Part shown: one piece after another, positions 12,302-22,413 of the stretch
Numbering within the stretch: the stretch's first letter is position 1
Layout of the letters: each line of letters begins with the position of its first letter
DNA from: Hyaloperonospora brassicae
Taxonomy: Eukaryota > Oomycota > Peronosporomycetes > Peronosporales > Peronosporaceae
Direction: 5' to 3'
DNA length: 64,000 nucleotides
Assembly: GCA_947650285.1 (NCBI GenBank)
Contig: CANTFL010000221.1
Span: forward strand, 124,001-188,000
Notes under the pieces: generated by a model
The model's database searches: none
Told to the model about the DNA's origin: nothing
What the model saw: only the letters and a program-made list of their open reading frames with translations
Program-made: the position numbers and the translations under genes

Positions 12302-12779
12302 TGTAGCGGAGCTACACAGCTCCTTACGTCAGAGGAAGACTTTGACGATCTACGAGTGACTTTAACTCAAAGAACTCGGCGTAGAGAGTCAACAATCTCA
12401 AAAAGATTACGGTCTCTGCTCCAGGGGACCAAATGAATCATCGAATCATAGCACAGAGTGCCCAAGAGTAGCTACCTTAACAAAGAGTTTGATAGACTCT
12501 TCTACGATCACAAGACGCCTCAGGGAGACGCGTGTCTTCGCGGATCAAAAGGGGAACTGAATATTTCTTTTTATCGAAAAGAACACCTCAGACAAACGTA
12601 CTTCATCTAGATACTAATTTCTGATTAATAAATCCTAAAATATCTCTAAATTCGGTGGATGACACGCGTCAGCCCCCAACTCCTGGTATGATGTTCGAAT
12701 ATCATCTGTAATGGGACTCCGTCCCTTGTGTAAACCACACATGTTGTGTAAGCCGCACATGTTGTGTAACCCCGTTACA
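12302..12779 (-). repeat. element 1 right (5') LTR
   Basis: It begins TGTAGCGGAGC and ends CCCCGTTACA. It pairs with 5219-5677 but carries a short tandem duplication of the CACATGTTGTGTAA stretch near its right end. A worn copy of this LTR lies at about 48870-49127. Confidence 0.92.
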
Positions 12780-13083
12780 CCTTCGCTCCAATATACCTAT
12801 TGGCCACCCATTTCCATCTTCGTGCTGGTGGGTAGAAGCTTGGGTATGTATTGTAGAGTCCTGATGCATGGCTAAGCCTTTTTGTACCAGTGAGGTACAT
12901 TTTGTTCCATGTTATATGTTTCAAGCAAGCATCAGACAGACCGAACGACCTCTATATAAATGAAGCGCGCTGCGTCATGACAGCAATCCTTCCTACCCCC
13001 GACGCGTGGAAATCTTGCGGGACGCTGTTATGTGTCGTTCTCCACAAAGACGACTCGATGTGATCAAGTCGCGACTGAAATTA
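12780..13083. other. spacer between two Gypsy elements
   Basis: 304 bp of unassigned sequence separating element 1 from element 2. A TATA-like CTATATAAATG occurs near 12951, but no gene start is evident. Confidence 0.5.
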
Positions 13084-13477
13084 TGTAACGGGGTACACCC
13101 TTGCGTGAACTTAACGCAAGGGTTTTGGGTGCCCCGACAGACGTACACGAGGCAAACGAGGAAGCGTAGATAGGGGAAAAGTAAAACCGTTGTATTAGTA
13201 TAATTAAGTCTTTTTGCTACTGTCTCTCTTTTATAACCTGACTTAATTATGTTAATATAACTGAGTGTATGGTGACGTCTCGTCACCACTCATTGCGCGC
13301 GTCCTGCGGCGATTGTTGGGTTGATATCATCAAGATATCAACAAATGAGCAGACCCTTTGGTCGCTTCACCAATATCACCATTATCGGTGATATTGTTCA
13401 AAGAATATTCACTTAAAATTCTTTATTGTCACTTTCTTTTAAAGTGACACTTCCATGTAATGGGCTGCCCCGTTTCA
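13084..13477 (-). repeat. element 2 left (3') LTR
   Basis: 394 bp, nearly identical to 20677-21070. It contains consecutive hairpin-forming units such as CCCTTGCGT..ACGCAAGGG, GTTGATATC..GATATCAAC, CAATATCACC..GGTGATATTG and TGTCACTTT..AAAGTGACA. An open frame read across it on the minus strand is not a gene. Confidence 0.97.
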
Positions 13478-13490
13478 TCACCCCCCCTTA
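13478..13490 (-). promoter_or_regulatory. element 2 polypurine tract
   Basis: Read on the minus strand, TAAGGGGGGGTGA lies immediately before the 3' LTR. This is the expected position and composition of the plus-strand primer for reverse transcription. The relic at 59237 has a similar GAGGGGG tract. Confidence 0.8.
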
Positions 13491-13609
13491 ACTGACAGTC
13501 ACCGTGTGACTATCGAAAATATGGCGGCCACCCGTTGGGCGCCATAGGGACAGGGAGCACTTGTTGGGTCAGTTCCGTTCATAACTCAACCTGACCTCAC
13601 ATAGTTAAC

Positions 13610-15213
13610 ATGTCTATGCGGGGTTATTCAAGGCACACAGAGTCTGTGCCTGTGCCAGCTTCTGCGGCAGACGATTCGTCGTCTGCTGCTCGTTCTTCGC
13701 CTGCAGCAAGAGGTGCTGCAGGTGGACGCGGTACAGCACTGCGTGCGCATGATGACCCCGACATTGAGGTCATCTACTCTGGCGAGTCAGACTTGTCTGA
13801 CTCGGGCAATGCTGCAGAGGCGTCTCGATCACCGGCGACGCCTCAGTATTCTCCAAGGTCACTGCCGAACAAACGGACTCGTGAGTTGCAACACAGTCTG
13901 TTCGGCAGTGATGACGAATCTAATGATGAGTATGTTTGCTCATCACCGCGATCAGCTCGTGCTCCTTCACACGAGCGACTTGACGATGGTTCAAGCCATC
14001 GTCATACTGACAACCGTGGTACCGACAAGGGTACCACTGTGAAGCGTGATGAGCTGAAGCCGTGGCGTTTGCCTGAACGTTTCATCAATGGATTGTCTCA
14101 CGAGACAAGCCAACACCATCGAATACCCTTATTCGATGCTACTGAGCTTCACGGCTTGGATCTCAGCGCGAGCAACTTTCGCGCTGAGGAAGACTTTTAT
14201 CTCGATGTCTTCCTTAGACGTCGATGGTACAACAGCAACCAAAAGCGTGACAAGGCCTCGCTTTTGGCTGCGTGGAACGCGTTCGTCCAAAACGTAAAGA
14301 ATTTTGGACGAGAAGGGTGGCTCAAGAAGCTTGAGGCGACACGCTCAGGTTCGAAAAGCGAATGCCAACCGGTGCAAGGTACCGGTTGCACTGTTTATCG
14401 AGTGAGGCAGACATTCCTTGCCTCACATAAGGAGACCCTTGTGCGAGTTGTGTTGACAACTCGCAGCGTGCACATAAGGACGTGTTTACCCTAAGTTCGC
14501 CCTGGGGAAGGGCACACATCTCGGCTGAGATGCGTGGCGCGATTGCAAACTTGCAATCCGTCTACAAGCGCCAAAAGCGCGTGTTTACCGATGGGCCCGA
14601 GGACTCATCGGATGGGTCTCGTCATACTGGCGGACGAGACCTTTAACATCCATCAACAGCTGAGAGCGGGGCTCCCAGCTGTTCCAAGACGGTGGATACC
14701 CCCGCCACTGGACGAGGTAGCTCGTCCTTGATCCTGAATCGTCACGGTGGTTCAAGATACGCTCCACTAGGATGCGTTGACCACCGTGAGAATCCACCAA
14801 AGGATGTGGTGGAGGAGGAAAGACCTCCTCCAGAGCCCCAGGCCCACCATCTCGACCGTTACGAGATGGATCGCGCAATCGATGAATTGCGCGATGACTT
14901 GAAGCAAGAGCGCGACCGGCGCTACGCTTTGACCGATTCCATGCGGAAGAACCGCAAGGATCGTGAGGCTGATCGGGCGAGAGACCGCGCCGATTGCGCC
15001 ACAGTGCAGCTTCAGGTCGAGCGGGATGTCCGCTCCCTTTACAGCGAGCTGGCGACAGCTCGCGGGGAGATATCTCGGTTGAGTTCCGAGGTATCATATC
15101 TGCGCGACCAGACGGATCGTCTGGAGCGCGAACGCAAGAACTTGATGGATGTTCTTGAACGTGGGGGCTATCTTCATCGGAAGAAGAAGGCTCGTACTGA
15201 CAGTACGGTATGA
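13610..15213 (+). CDS. antisense accessory protein of element 2, coiled-coil C-terminus
   Basis: A gene on the strand opposite to gag-pol, starting 132 bp inside the 3' LTR at ATG 13610. Frame 2 runs to about 14473. A 1-nt frame change there moves to frame 1, which continues to TGA 15213 with one TAA at 14644. Together this gives about 534 residues. The N-terminus is Ser/acidic rich and has a hydrophobic-acidic patch DPDIEVIYSGESDLSD. A conserved middle follows (LPERFINGLSHETSQHHRIP; ATELHGLDLSASNFRAEEDF; GRAHISAEM), then a long charged coiled coil (DELRDDLKQERDRRYALTD; SSEVSYLRDQTDRLERERKN) and a Lys/Arg tail. The relic at 57.7-59.1 kb keeps the same reading along its length and reads through the site of the frame change here, so these lesions are local. 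The function is unknown; such genes are known in some plant elements as antisense ORFs. Confidence 0.75.
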
Positions 15214-15800
15214 GTCGCCCCACGTAAAATGTAGGATGCGTACGCATCCTACGTGGCAATTCGATCGTGTATGCATTGCCCTTGCGATGCAACACTCGAA
15301 ATGGCCCGATGTATTTCGGCAGTAGTTAACTACTGCCGACACTAGTGACTGCATGTCCAGGTAAGTTTACCGTAGACAGTAGTACTAGGTCATTAACTTT
15401 AAATGAAAGAACATTTGCTCTTTCATTCTTGTCTGCGTCCCGTTTCTACCGGTCCACCGCATTTGCGATGGAGTCCTGAACGAAAAGGACTACCGCCTCT
15501 CGAGTCAGCAGGAAGTTCTCTGCCGACTCGTTCTTTTGTCTTTCAGTGCGCTTAGTGCGCACTGCTAAGAGATTGTTCTCCCCTTCAGCGAGGTTGTCTT
15601 CTTACTCGCTGGAATAATCGTTGACGATGCTGAATATACCAGCATTGTCATCATCATCGAGTCAGTAACAGCGTCGCCGCTATTATTGAGGTGATCTTCT
15701 TCATCGATTTCGACAATGTCGACATCGGCATCATACGTGACGACGTTAGCGTCGACACGAGATGAGCAAGAGCCAAAACGGTTTTTGCTCGAGCGAGTCC
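14585..15800 (-). pseudogene. element 2 integrase C-terminus, linker and chromodomain
   Basis: The minus strand continues pol. An acidic linker is followed by the barrel region (FKVNDLVLLSTVNLPGHAV; PKYIGPFRVLHRKGNAYTIE; RTHPTFYVGRLIPY). After a linker of about 130 residues comes a chromodomain (ILVERILNHRDD, then SYLVQWRGYPPSWNSWEP at about 14640-14735) and an end VRQYDETHPM. Chromodomains of this type steer integration to histone-marked chromatin in chromoviruses (family knowledge). At least two stops (near 15325 and 15445) and small frame changes near 15640 and 15805 interrupt it. The linker lies directly opposite the antisense coiled coil, so one stretch may be coding on both strands. Confidence 0.88.
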
Positions 15801-18800
15801 CTAACCCCTTATCCAAGAGTCATACTCTAGAAGGGCGGGAACACGTGGATGGCGTAAGCTATTCACGTAACCCGGTGTGTGCTGTGTTGAAGCATGCACC
15901 GAATTATGGATGGCAAATTCCACCATTGGAAGGAATTCGCTCCAACTCGAAAACGAGTGGCCGTATCCTCGAAGAATATCTTCGAGGACACGGTTAGCAC
16001 GTTCCGTCAGACCATCTGTTTCCGGATGGTCAGAAGTGGACATCGTCAACCGTGTTCCAAGAGAACGGAACACGGTTTGCCAAAATTCCGCCGTGAACCG
16101 AGGGTCACGGTCGGATACGAGTTCACGGGGCAACCCGTGGAGTCGGAAGATCGTGTCAAGAAAGACACGAGCACAACCGGGTGCCGTGATGGACTCGGGC
16201 ACTGCAGCAAGATGCAACATCTTGCTGAACCGATCAAAGAACACAAGAATACAATTATTCTTGTGGTCGTCTTCGGGAAACCAGAAGACAAAGTCCATTG
16301 AAACGGACTGCCAGCACTCTGCCGGAACAGGCAGAGGCTGCAATGTCGCACGGGATGAAGGACTACGCTTCACCCGTTGACAAACCTCGCAAGCACGTAT
16401 GTACTTGCGTACAAATTGATACTGGCGGGTCCAGTAAAAGTCACGACTTACCGTGAGGTAAGTCTTTTCTCTCCCACGATGACCACCTGTTGGGGCATCG
16501 TGACACTCATACATGATGCGTAATCGCAAATCATTATGAGTGGGGACGACGACACGAGGCGTGTCGCCGTCAACGGCTGTATAGTATAACAGTCCGTTAC
16601 GCGTTGTGTACCGATCCGATGAGGATCGGTACAAAGCCGGTAAATACTTCAATGATTTACTGGATGGATTCACCAGATGATCCATCAATCGCAGAAGATC
16701 CTTATCTTCTGCGTATGCCTTTCGTACGTCGTCGCGTAAACTTGACGACGGAACACTGGCTGACAGTGTCGCAACAGTGGGTTTATCCTCACTGTTGATT
16801 TGTGCGTCCGGATCAAAATCGGGCCGGCGCGAAAGCGCATCAGCGACGACATTGAGTCGTCCTGGTGTATACTCCACGGAGAAGTTATACTCCGCGAAGA
16901 AAGACAGACACCTCGCCATCCTTTGCGAGAGGTGTGGGCTATTTTCGGCCTTGCGTAGTGACGCATGGTCCGTATAGACAACAAACGATCTATCTCCGAG
17001 GAGATAGACGCGAAACTTAGCCTGTGCGTACTACATGGCAAGGAGTTCCTTGTCATGCACTGGGTAATTGCGCTCAGCTGCCTGCAGCTGAAGCGACTGA
17101 TAACAGATGACGCGCTCCGCGCCATCTGCATCAAATTGCATTAACGCACAGCCGATCGTAAAATCGCTGGCGTCACAGACCACATGAAATGGACTGTCTT
17201 GATCTGCAATCGCCAATATCGGCGACTGCATCAAGATCCGCTTGATACCTTCAAAGGAACGCTGGCACTCAGTGTTCCATGACCACTTGACATCTTTCTT
17301 GAGTAACCAAGAAAGATGTACCGTCATCTCGGCGTAGTTGCGAGAGTACTTATGCAAGTACGCCGCTAGTCCAAGGAACTTCCTTAGTCCCTTGACATCG
17401 ACTGGCACTGGCCAGTCGGTGATCGCCTTGATCTTTTCGGTATCAGGGCGTACGCCGTGTTTACCCACGATGCACCCAAGAAGTGGTATTTCGCTTGCCG
17501 CAAATATACACTTCTTGAGGTTTGCGTACAACTTATGCTTGCGCATAAGTTGAAGGACTTGACGAACGTGAGTTCTGTGTACTTCAATGTCCGTCTTTCC
17601 GTCCATAGCCCGGCTATGGACGAACACATCGTCGAAATAACTCGGTGCGAAGTCTCGCACCGGTCTCAACAGATTTGTAACACATCTGTTGAAAGTAGCA
17701 GGGGCATTACTCAGCCCCTGTGGCATCACTAGCCACTCCCACAGCATACCGCTGGGGGTGCTCACTGCCGTGTACGGGATGTCCCGTTCACGCATGAGGA
17801 TCTGATAGAATCCATCCATCAGATCCATGGACGAAAAGATGGTACTCTTTAGCAGACCTTCTATGATTACGTCCTTCCTCGGTATCGGCGTCTGAGCCGG
17901 TACCGTTGCAGCGTTCAACTTGTTGAACGCGTGCACTATCCGCCATCCTCCTGTGGCCTTTCGCACACAGAAGGTAGGAGAGCTGTGAGGGGATGTTGAT
18001 TCCCTCACATGGCCCGCTGCTAAGCTATCGGCAAAGAACTTGTCGATCGCTAGTACTTGTTCACGAGGCAGTGGCCACTGCTTCATGACACAGTACTTCA
18101 AGCCCGGTCTGAGCTCGATCTCGTGTCGAGTGCCTTTGTCCTTAGACAACTCGCAAGGTACGGATTCAGGGAATACATCCTTGAATTCGATCAAATCCTT
18201 GTACAAAGGATTTGCCTGAAGTGACTTCCAGGATTAAGACGTGTATCGCTCAATCCGAGTCTTCTCATCGAGGACAATTCCGTCCATCGATGAACTGCTG
18301 AGAACCCGTTCGTTCTCAGAAATTATTGTTGCCGACCGAATATCGGCCACATATTCATCCTCCGTGACGAGAATGCTGATCTGCTTGTCTTTGCCACTAC
18401 GCAGATCACGCAAGAACCGTTTAGGTTCTAGCGTTGGCAACTGAGTTATCTCCGAAGTTAACTTCGGAGGCACAATCAGATCAAGCGTATAAGGGCCTAC
18501 GCTTTATCCGTCATTAACCAATACGTTCAACGTCTCGGTTACTTCCTGGGAACTTCTTTCCACAGGTTGCTGAAGACCTAATCCTTCGGCAAGTGACTCT
18601 TGAGGAATTCCTGCCTCAAGTACGTGGGGAATTATTCCCTCGATGTCTTCTGACTGTGGCTGTGCAACCACATTCAGGCACCGATCTTCTACGGTCGACT
18701 CTCCAGTCGACCTAGGATTTCCATGTTGCCCTTTGGAGGCAACATGTTTCTTACTTCAAAGATGCTACCCGCTAGGCATGCATCCATGTCCCGGTCCACT

Positions 18801-19501
18801 CGACTTCTTCGAGTGGTGGACCTTCGGCGCAGCCTGTACTTCTGTACAGACGCCGGGAGGTTGCTCCACAGTGTAGTGATCAACTACACTGTGATCTTGT
18901 GCAGTCGTGCTAACGACCGTACCGCAAGTGAGGCCATCGCACTCACTCGCAGAACATCCACACGCTTGTGGACGCTCCAAGATGTTCATCAGATGGCCAT
19001 CTGATGAACAAGCGGCAGGCATCTTCACGGATCGATGCTGCCAGCTCACCCTTGGCTCGTACTTTCTGAGCCAAGGTAATCCCAGGATGACATCAAATTT
19101 GTCATCCAGATCCAGTACGATGAAGTCATCATCTTACTGTTCGCCCTCCAACGTGTAGTGGATTCCTACTACACGTTTGTTAACGGAAATCGATGCGCCT
19201 GTTGCAAGGCGCACCGTCATCCTCGTGAGGGGAATGTCGCGCTCAACGAACTTGAGCCTACGACCCTCTAGTGACTGGCGACGAACAAAGTTGTTCGACG
19301 CCCCACAGTCTACTAGGGCACGAATTGACAAATCATTTGTCGCTTCCAACTTCAAGGTGATGAGCGAAACGTCATCACCAGGTGCAGAGACACACAATGA
19401 TTGTGTATCTGGAGCAACTTTCGTCAAGAGATTTTCAAATTCTCTTGAGGTTGCTGGATCAGTAGGGCGCTCCGCCCCTACTGACCCCGACCATTTTTTG
19501 A
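15801..19501 (-). pseudogene. element 2 pol: protease, reverse transcriptase, RNase H, integrase core
   Basis: One frame, opened by a possible -1 shift from gag at about 19495, reads protease (SIRALVDCGASNNFVRRQS), the post-protease FDVILGLPWLRKYEP, RT (HVRESTSPHSSPTFCVRKA; GMLWEWLVMPQGLSNAP; active site SYFDDVFVHSR), RNase H (FHVVCDASDFTIGCALMQF; VVYTDHASLRK) and integrase. The integrase has a zinc region ECHDAPTGGHRGREKT..ACEVCQRVK and catalytic Asp/Asp/Glu in SMDFVFWFP, SDRDPRFTAEFW and HPETDGLTERANR. TAA at 19134 and TAG at 17031 are single-base nonsense changes inside otherwise good sequence. The RT motif has Phe in place of the usual Tyr. In an intact element this polyprotein copies RNA to DNA and integrates it. 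Confidence 0.93.
19450..19501 (-). promoter_or_regulatory. candidate -1 ribosomal frameshift signal between gag and pol
   Basis: The minus strand carries the heptamer A AAA AAT (19499-19493) in the gag frame. After about 6-8 nt comes a stem-loop (TCAGTAGGG..CCCTACTGA) that includes the gag stop TAG at 19480-19478. Shifting back one base at the heptamer enters the pol frame exactly, giving KWSGSVGAERPTDPATSRE into protease. The layout matches classic retroviral -1 sites. The stem could also be just one of the many inverted repeats in this element. Confidence 0.6.
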
Positions 19502-20632
19502 TGGTCCGTCTCGCTGTTGCGGCTTCGCAACAGCGCTGGACCCACGCCCATTGCCCTTCTTGGCGAATGGTCGTCCATTTCGCTCAGTACTGCTTGGTAC
19601 TGGGCGTGGGGCACTACACTCATGTGCGAAGTGCCCTAACTTCTGACAGCGATTGCACTTCAGCAATCGCTTGTTGTTTGTAGAGCGAGGTCTCTCGCTC
19701 TCAACATAGCAGAGGTCCATTGGTTCTGGACCCCCGATCTCTTGTCGTCTCGGTGGACGATAAGAATTTGAGCTAGCATGAGCCTGTCTCATGCTAAAGT
19801 GTTCCTGTTCCGCGGCTGATATCGCATCTTCCAGCGTATTCAGCTCAAGGCGGAACAGGTGGCTCCTGACGGGCCCTTCTACAAGCCCTTGCATGAACAC
19901 CGTAATCAACGTGTGTTCATGAACTGGGTTAGCAGTTATACTACTCGCTAGGAGTCGTATATGTTGTGCGTAAGCGTGCACACCACGCTTACCCTGCTTG
20001 AGTTTCAGGAGCTCTGAACGAGCCCTGGATCCAGCCCGTGGCGGCTCAAACGTTTGTCTGAGCCGGGCCTTGAAGTCATCTAGCGACCTAAACACATTTG
20101 GGTCGCTACTCTCGAGTCCCAGAGACCAAGTTTTGGCACGTCCTGCCAAGTGGGTTTGAGCAAATGTGAGTTTCATTTGCTCATCTTCGACGCGACGAGC
20201 CCTTAGGGCTCTGTCGAGTTCGACAAACCACAGTAACAGGGAGTCCTCCGGGACTCCTCTGTACTTTGAGATGTCAACCTTCATGACCTCGGGACGACGC
20301 GCATGTGCCGTCCCGCCCACAGCAGCATGGAATTGCTGCTGTCTCAACAGATCTGTCTGTTGAGCACCGAGTTATCTCAACTGCTCGGCCTGTTGAGAGC
20401 CTTGGTGGTGAAGCAAGGCTACTTTCTCCCTTTCGGCGACAAGTTCACTTTGGATGAACTTGGCTATAGCGGCATGTTGTTGGTCTCTGTCTAGAGACTC
20501 CAACATGGCGCTAATGGCGAACTCGCCTACGGTAGAACTCATTCGTTCTACCGCACTCCATTCGATGTAACTCAAATGGTTAAACCCTTCACGAGTGGCG
20601 TGAAAGGTTTCTTCATCATCCAACATGTTCAT
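19478..20632 (-). pseudogene. element 2 gag with CCHC zinc knuckle
   Basis: One minus-strand frame from 20632 to TAG 19478 gives about 384 residues, interrupted only by a TAA at 20372. The N-terminal part is helical and acidic (DDEETFHATREGFNHLSYIE). The capsid-like region reads SLLLWFVELDRALRARRVED and RLRQTFEPPRAGSRARSELL. Near the end is CNRCQKLGHFAHEC (CX2CX4HX4C), followed by a basic Gly/Arg tail. Gag forms the particle and binds element RNA. Gag and pol are in different frames, offset by -1. Confidence 0.9.
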
Positions 20633-20654
20633 GTTGGATGCTGTGGTCCTTGGA

Positions 20655-20674
20655 AGGACTACAAAGTGCTACCA
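20655..20674 (-). promoter_or_regulatory. element 2 primer-binding site
   Basis: Two bases after the 5' LTR on the minus strand the sequence is TGGTAGCACTTTGTAGTCC. Its first bases suit an initiator-Met tRNA primer. The identical stretch occurs at 62758. Confidence 0.7.
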
Positions 20675-20676
20675 GG

Positions 20677-21070
20677 TGTAACGGGGCACACCCTTGCGTG
20701 AACTTAACGCAAGGGTTTTGGGTGCCCCGACAGACGTACACGAGGCAAACGAGGAAGCGTAGATAGGGGAAAAGTAAAACTGTTGTATTAGTATAATTAA
20801 GTCTTTTTGCTACTGTCTCTCTTTTATAACCTGACTTAATTATGTTAATATAACTGAGTGTATGGTGACGTCTCGTCACCACTCATTGCGCGCGTCCTGC
20901 GGCGATTGTTGGGTTGATATCATCAAGATATCAACCAATGAGCAGACCCTTTGGTCGCTTCACCAATATCACCATTATCGGTGATATTGTTCAAAGAATA
21001 TTCACTTAAAATTCTTTATTGTCACTTTCTTTTAAAGTGACACTTCCATGTAATGGGCTGCCCCGTTACA
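20677..21070 (-). repeat. element 2 right (5') LTR
   Basis: 394 bp, same length as the left copy. It should contain the element's promoter and polyadenylation signal. Differences from the left copy seen by eye: a T/C change near base 11, a C/T change near base 105, one A/C change and one T/A change near the end. Confidence 0.97.
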
Positions 21071-22318
21071 GGTTATGTCACAATAGTTAAGATACTACGT
21101 TATCAATCACCCGTTTATTGCAGTGGTTTGCTTTTTGATCGATGACAAGTAGTTTGCTCTTGTAGATCGCATTTGTTGAGTGTGATCACGAATTTGACAT
21201 TCAGTTTATGATACATTCCCGTTCGTTACGAAATAGAACATGTCTATGATAATACGGTCACTTCATACAAACAGCATTATGGTCTCAAGGCACACAAAAC
21301 GCTTCGTAGGTAACATGATTTTGACTGATATACGGTCGGCACCTTTGTAGTTGTAGTATCTACTCTCCTGTAACCTTATAGATATGAAAGCAAAGCGCGC
21401 GGTAGAAGTTGTGACGACGCACCTTACGGTTTCGTAGGCACATATAAGCTATAAACACTGATGACGGTGCAGAAACGTTCTCCCGGACTTTTGGCGCACA
21501 GTTGTGCGAGGAAGCGTTCTACTGCCAGACGGTAGCGCTTAGTAGTGTTCGATGGAATTGTAGTTACCATGACCGCTGTCTTTTAGCACGGTAAGTCACC
21601 GATGATGACAATGTTGGCTGATGATATCCGCCTACCTCAGTCAAAGAAACGACGCATACGGTCAACAGCTACCAGATGTCTGTCACCCTCCAAGGTAAAC
21701 CGATGACTACCGTTCGCTAATACAACACTCTCACTGCCCGTTAATTTCATGTAAAAATGTCATGTAAACAGGCGCACGCCATCGCAGACGTAACTTCTCA
21801 GAAGCAAATACGATATTTATACGACACATTGGGTGCGTACGGTCGAATGTAGCTGCGTGAAGGACTCAAGACGTCGTAAACATGGTGTGGGCCAATTTAA
21901 CACTACTGATGGAGGCATTACAACGTATCAATTGACTATCCACGGGGTCACGCAAAGATAACAGCATTGGCATGCTCAACGCTTTCATTAGCTATGGTAG
22001 CAGTATCGTAGAAAAGCGAAACCCGAAGCAGCTATTCGTTACTTATCACTCGAGAAAACAACACGCTGTGTGTTTATCTCAGTCCCGTGATGTATATTTC
22101 TCGTTCGATGACTAAAGCCTGATTAAAATTGATTTACATTTAGTATACACGCATTGCCTTTAGCAACGTACGAGAAGGTAGTAAGGAGTCAGTTCATTCC
22201 GAGCTGCCAACGACACCCGTGTCGCTCGAGAACCTAAAGTGCAAACAGGAAGCAAAAGGCCTCACAAGCGAAGCTGTTTCATATGCACTCGCTCACCAAT
22301 TCCTCGTCGCTTCGCCTG
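21071..22318. other. intergenic, no gene recognised
   Basis: No open frame longer than 60 codons with coding character, no repeat and no RNA gene seen. The last part is upstream sequence of the b5-reductase gene. Confidence 0.55.
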
Positions 22319-22319
22319 G

Positions 22320-22353
<34 letters not shown>
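22319..22353. repeat. compound CT/TA microsatellite
   Basis: A (TC)n run followed directly by (TA)n, about 60 bp upstream of the b5-reductase start codon, so probably in its promoter or 5' leader. It is expected to vary in length. Confidence 0.9.
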
Positions 22354-22354
<1 letters not shown>

Positions 22355-22413
22355 TTGCAGCCAATCGGAACCCGTTACAAGTTGTCAAGAACGACGCAAC
22401 CGGATCCGCAAAA

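Larger units (their letters stand above)
5219..12779 (-). mobile_element. element 1: decayed Ty3/Gypsy LTR retrotransposon
   Basis: Two direct repeats (5219-5677 and 12302-12779) bound a region whose minus strand reads in order gag with a CCHC knuckle, protease/linker, reverse transcriptase, RNase H and integrase. A primer-binding-like TGGTAGCAC follows the right (5') LTR, and a purine tract precedes the left (3') LTR. Every protein is cut by stops and frame changes, and the LTRs differ at many sites, so it is old and inactive. The 5-bp flanks (CTCCC and CCTTC) do not match convincingly. Part of the region between integrase and the 3' LTR reads better on the plus strand. Confidence 0.92.
13084..21070 (-). 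mobile_element. element 2: young chromodomain Ty3/Gypsy element with an antisense gene
   Basis: Two 394-bp LTRs that differ by eye at about four sites bound gag, protease, RT, RNase H, integrase and a chromodomain on the minus strand, plus a separate gene on the plus strand next to the 3' LTR. The LTRs start TGTAACGGGG and end in CCCCGTT(A/T)CA, an unusually long 10-bp terminal inversion. Flanks AATTA and GGTTA share only TTA, so the target duplication is uncertain. Several point stops and small frame changes interrupt gag and pol, so this copy is probably not autonomous, but it is recent. The whole element is densely packed with short inverted repeats. Confidence 0.95.

Noticed and set aside
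12993..13289. 98-codon frame on minus, with a near copy at 20616-20882
   Set aside because: It is sequence of the element 2 LTR read across its border; both copies are explained by the LTR repeats.
14389..14411. A tiny GT-AG intron to join the two frames of the antisense gene
   Set aside because: The relic reads through this stretch in frame (matching FLASHKETLVRVVL), and the frames diverge only at about 14473, so a 1-nt change is the better explanation.
15877..16380. Plus-strand frames opposite the element 2 integrase
   Set aside because: Unlike 13610-15213, they have no counterpart in the relic and lie over well-conserved pol sequence; the inverted repeats also make the two strands alike in composition.
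13084..21070. Short palindromes considered as attachment sites, terminators or a CRISPR-like array
   Set aside because: The stems differ in sequence from one to the next, there is no constant repeat unit, and they run through retrotransposon genes of a eukaryote.
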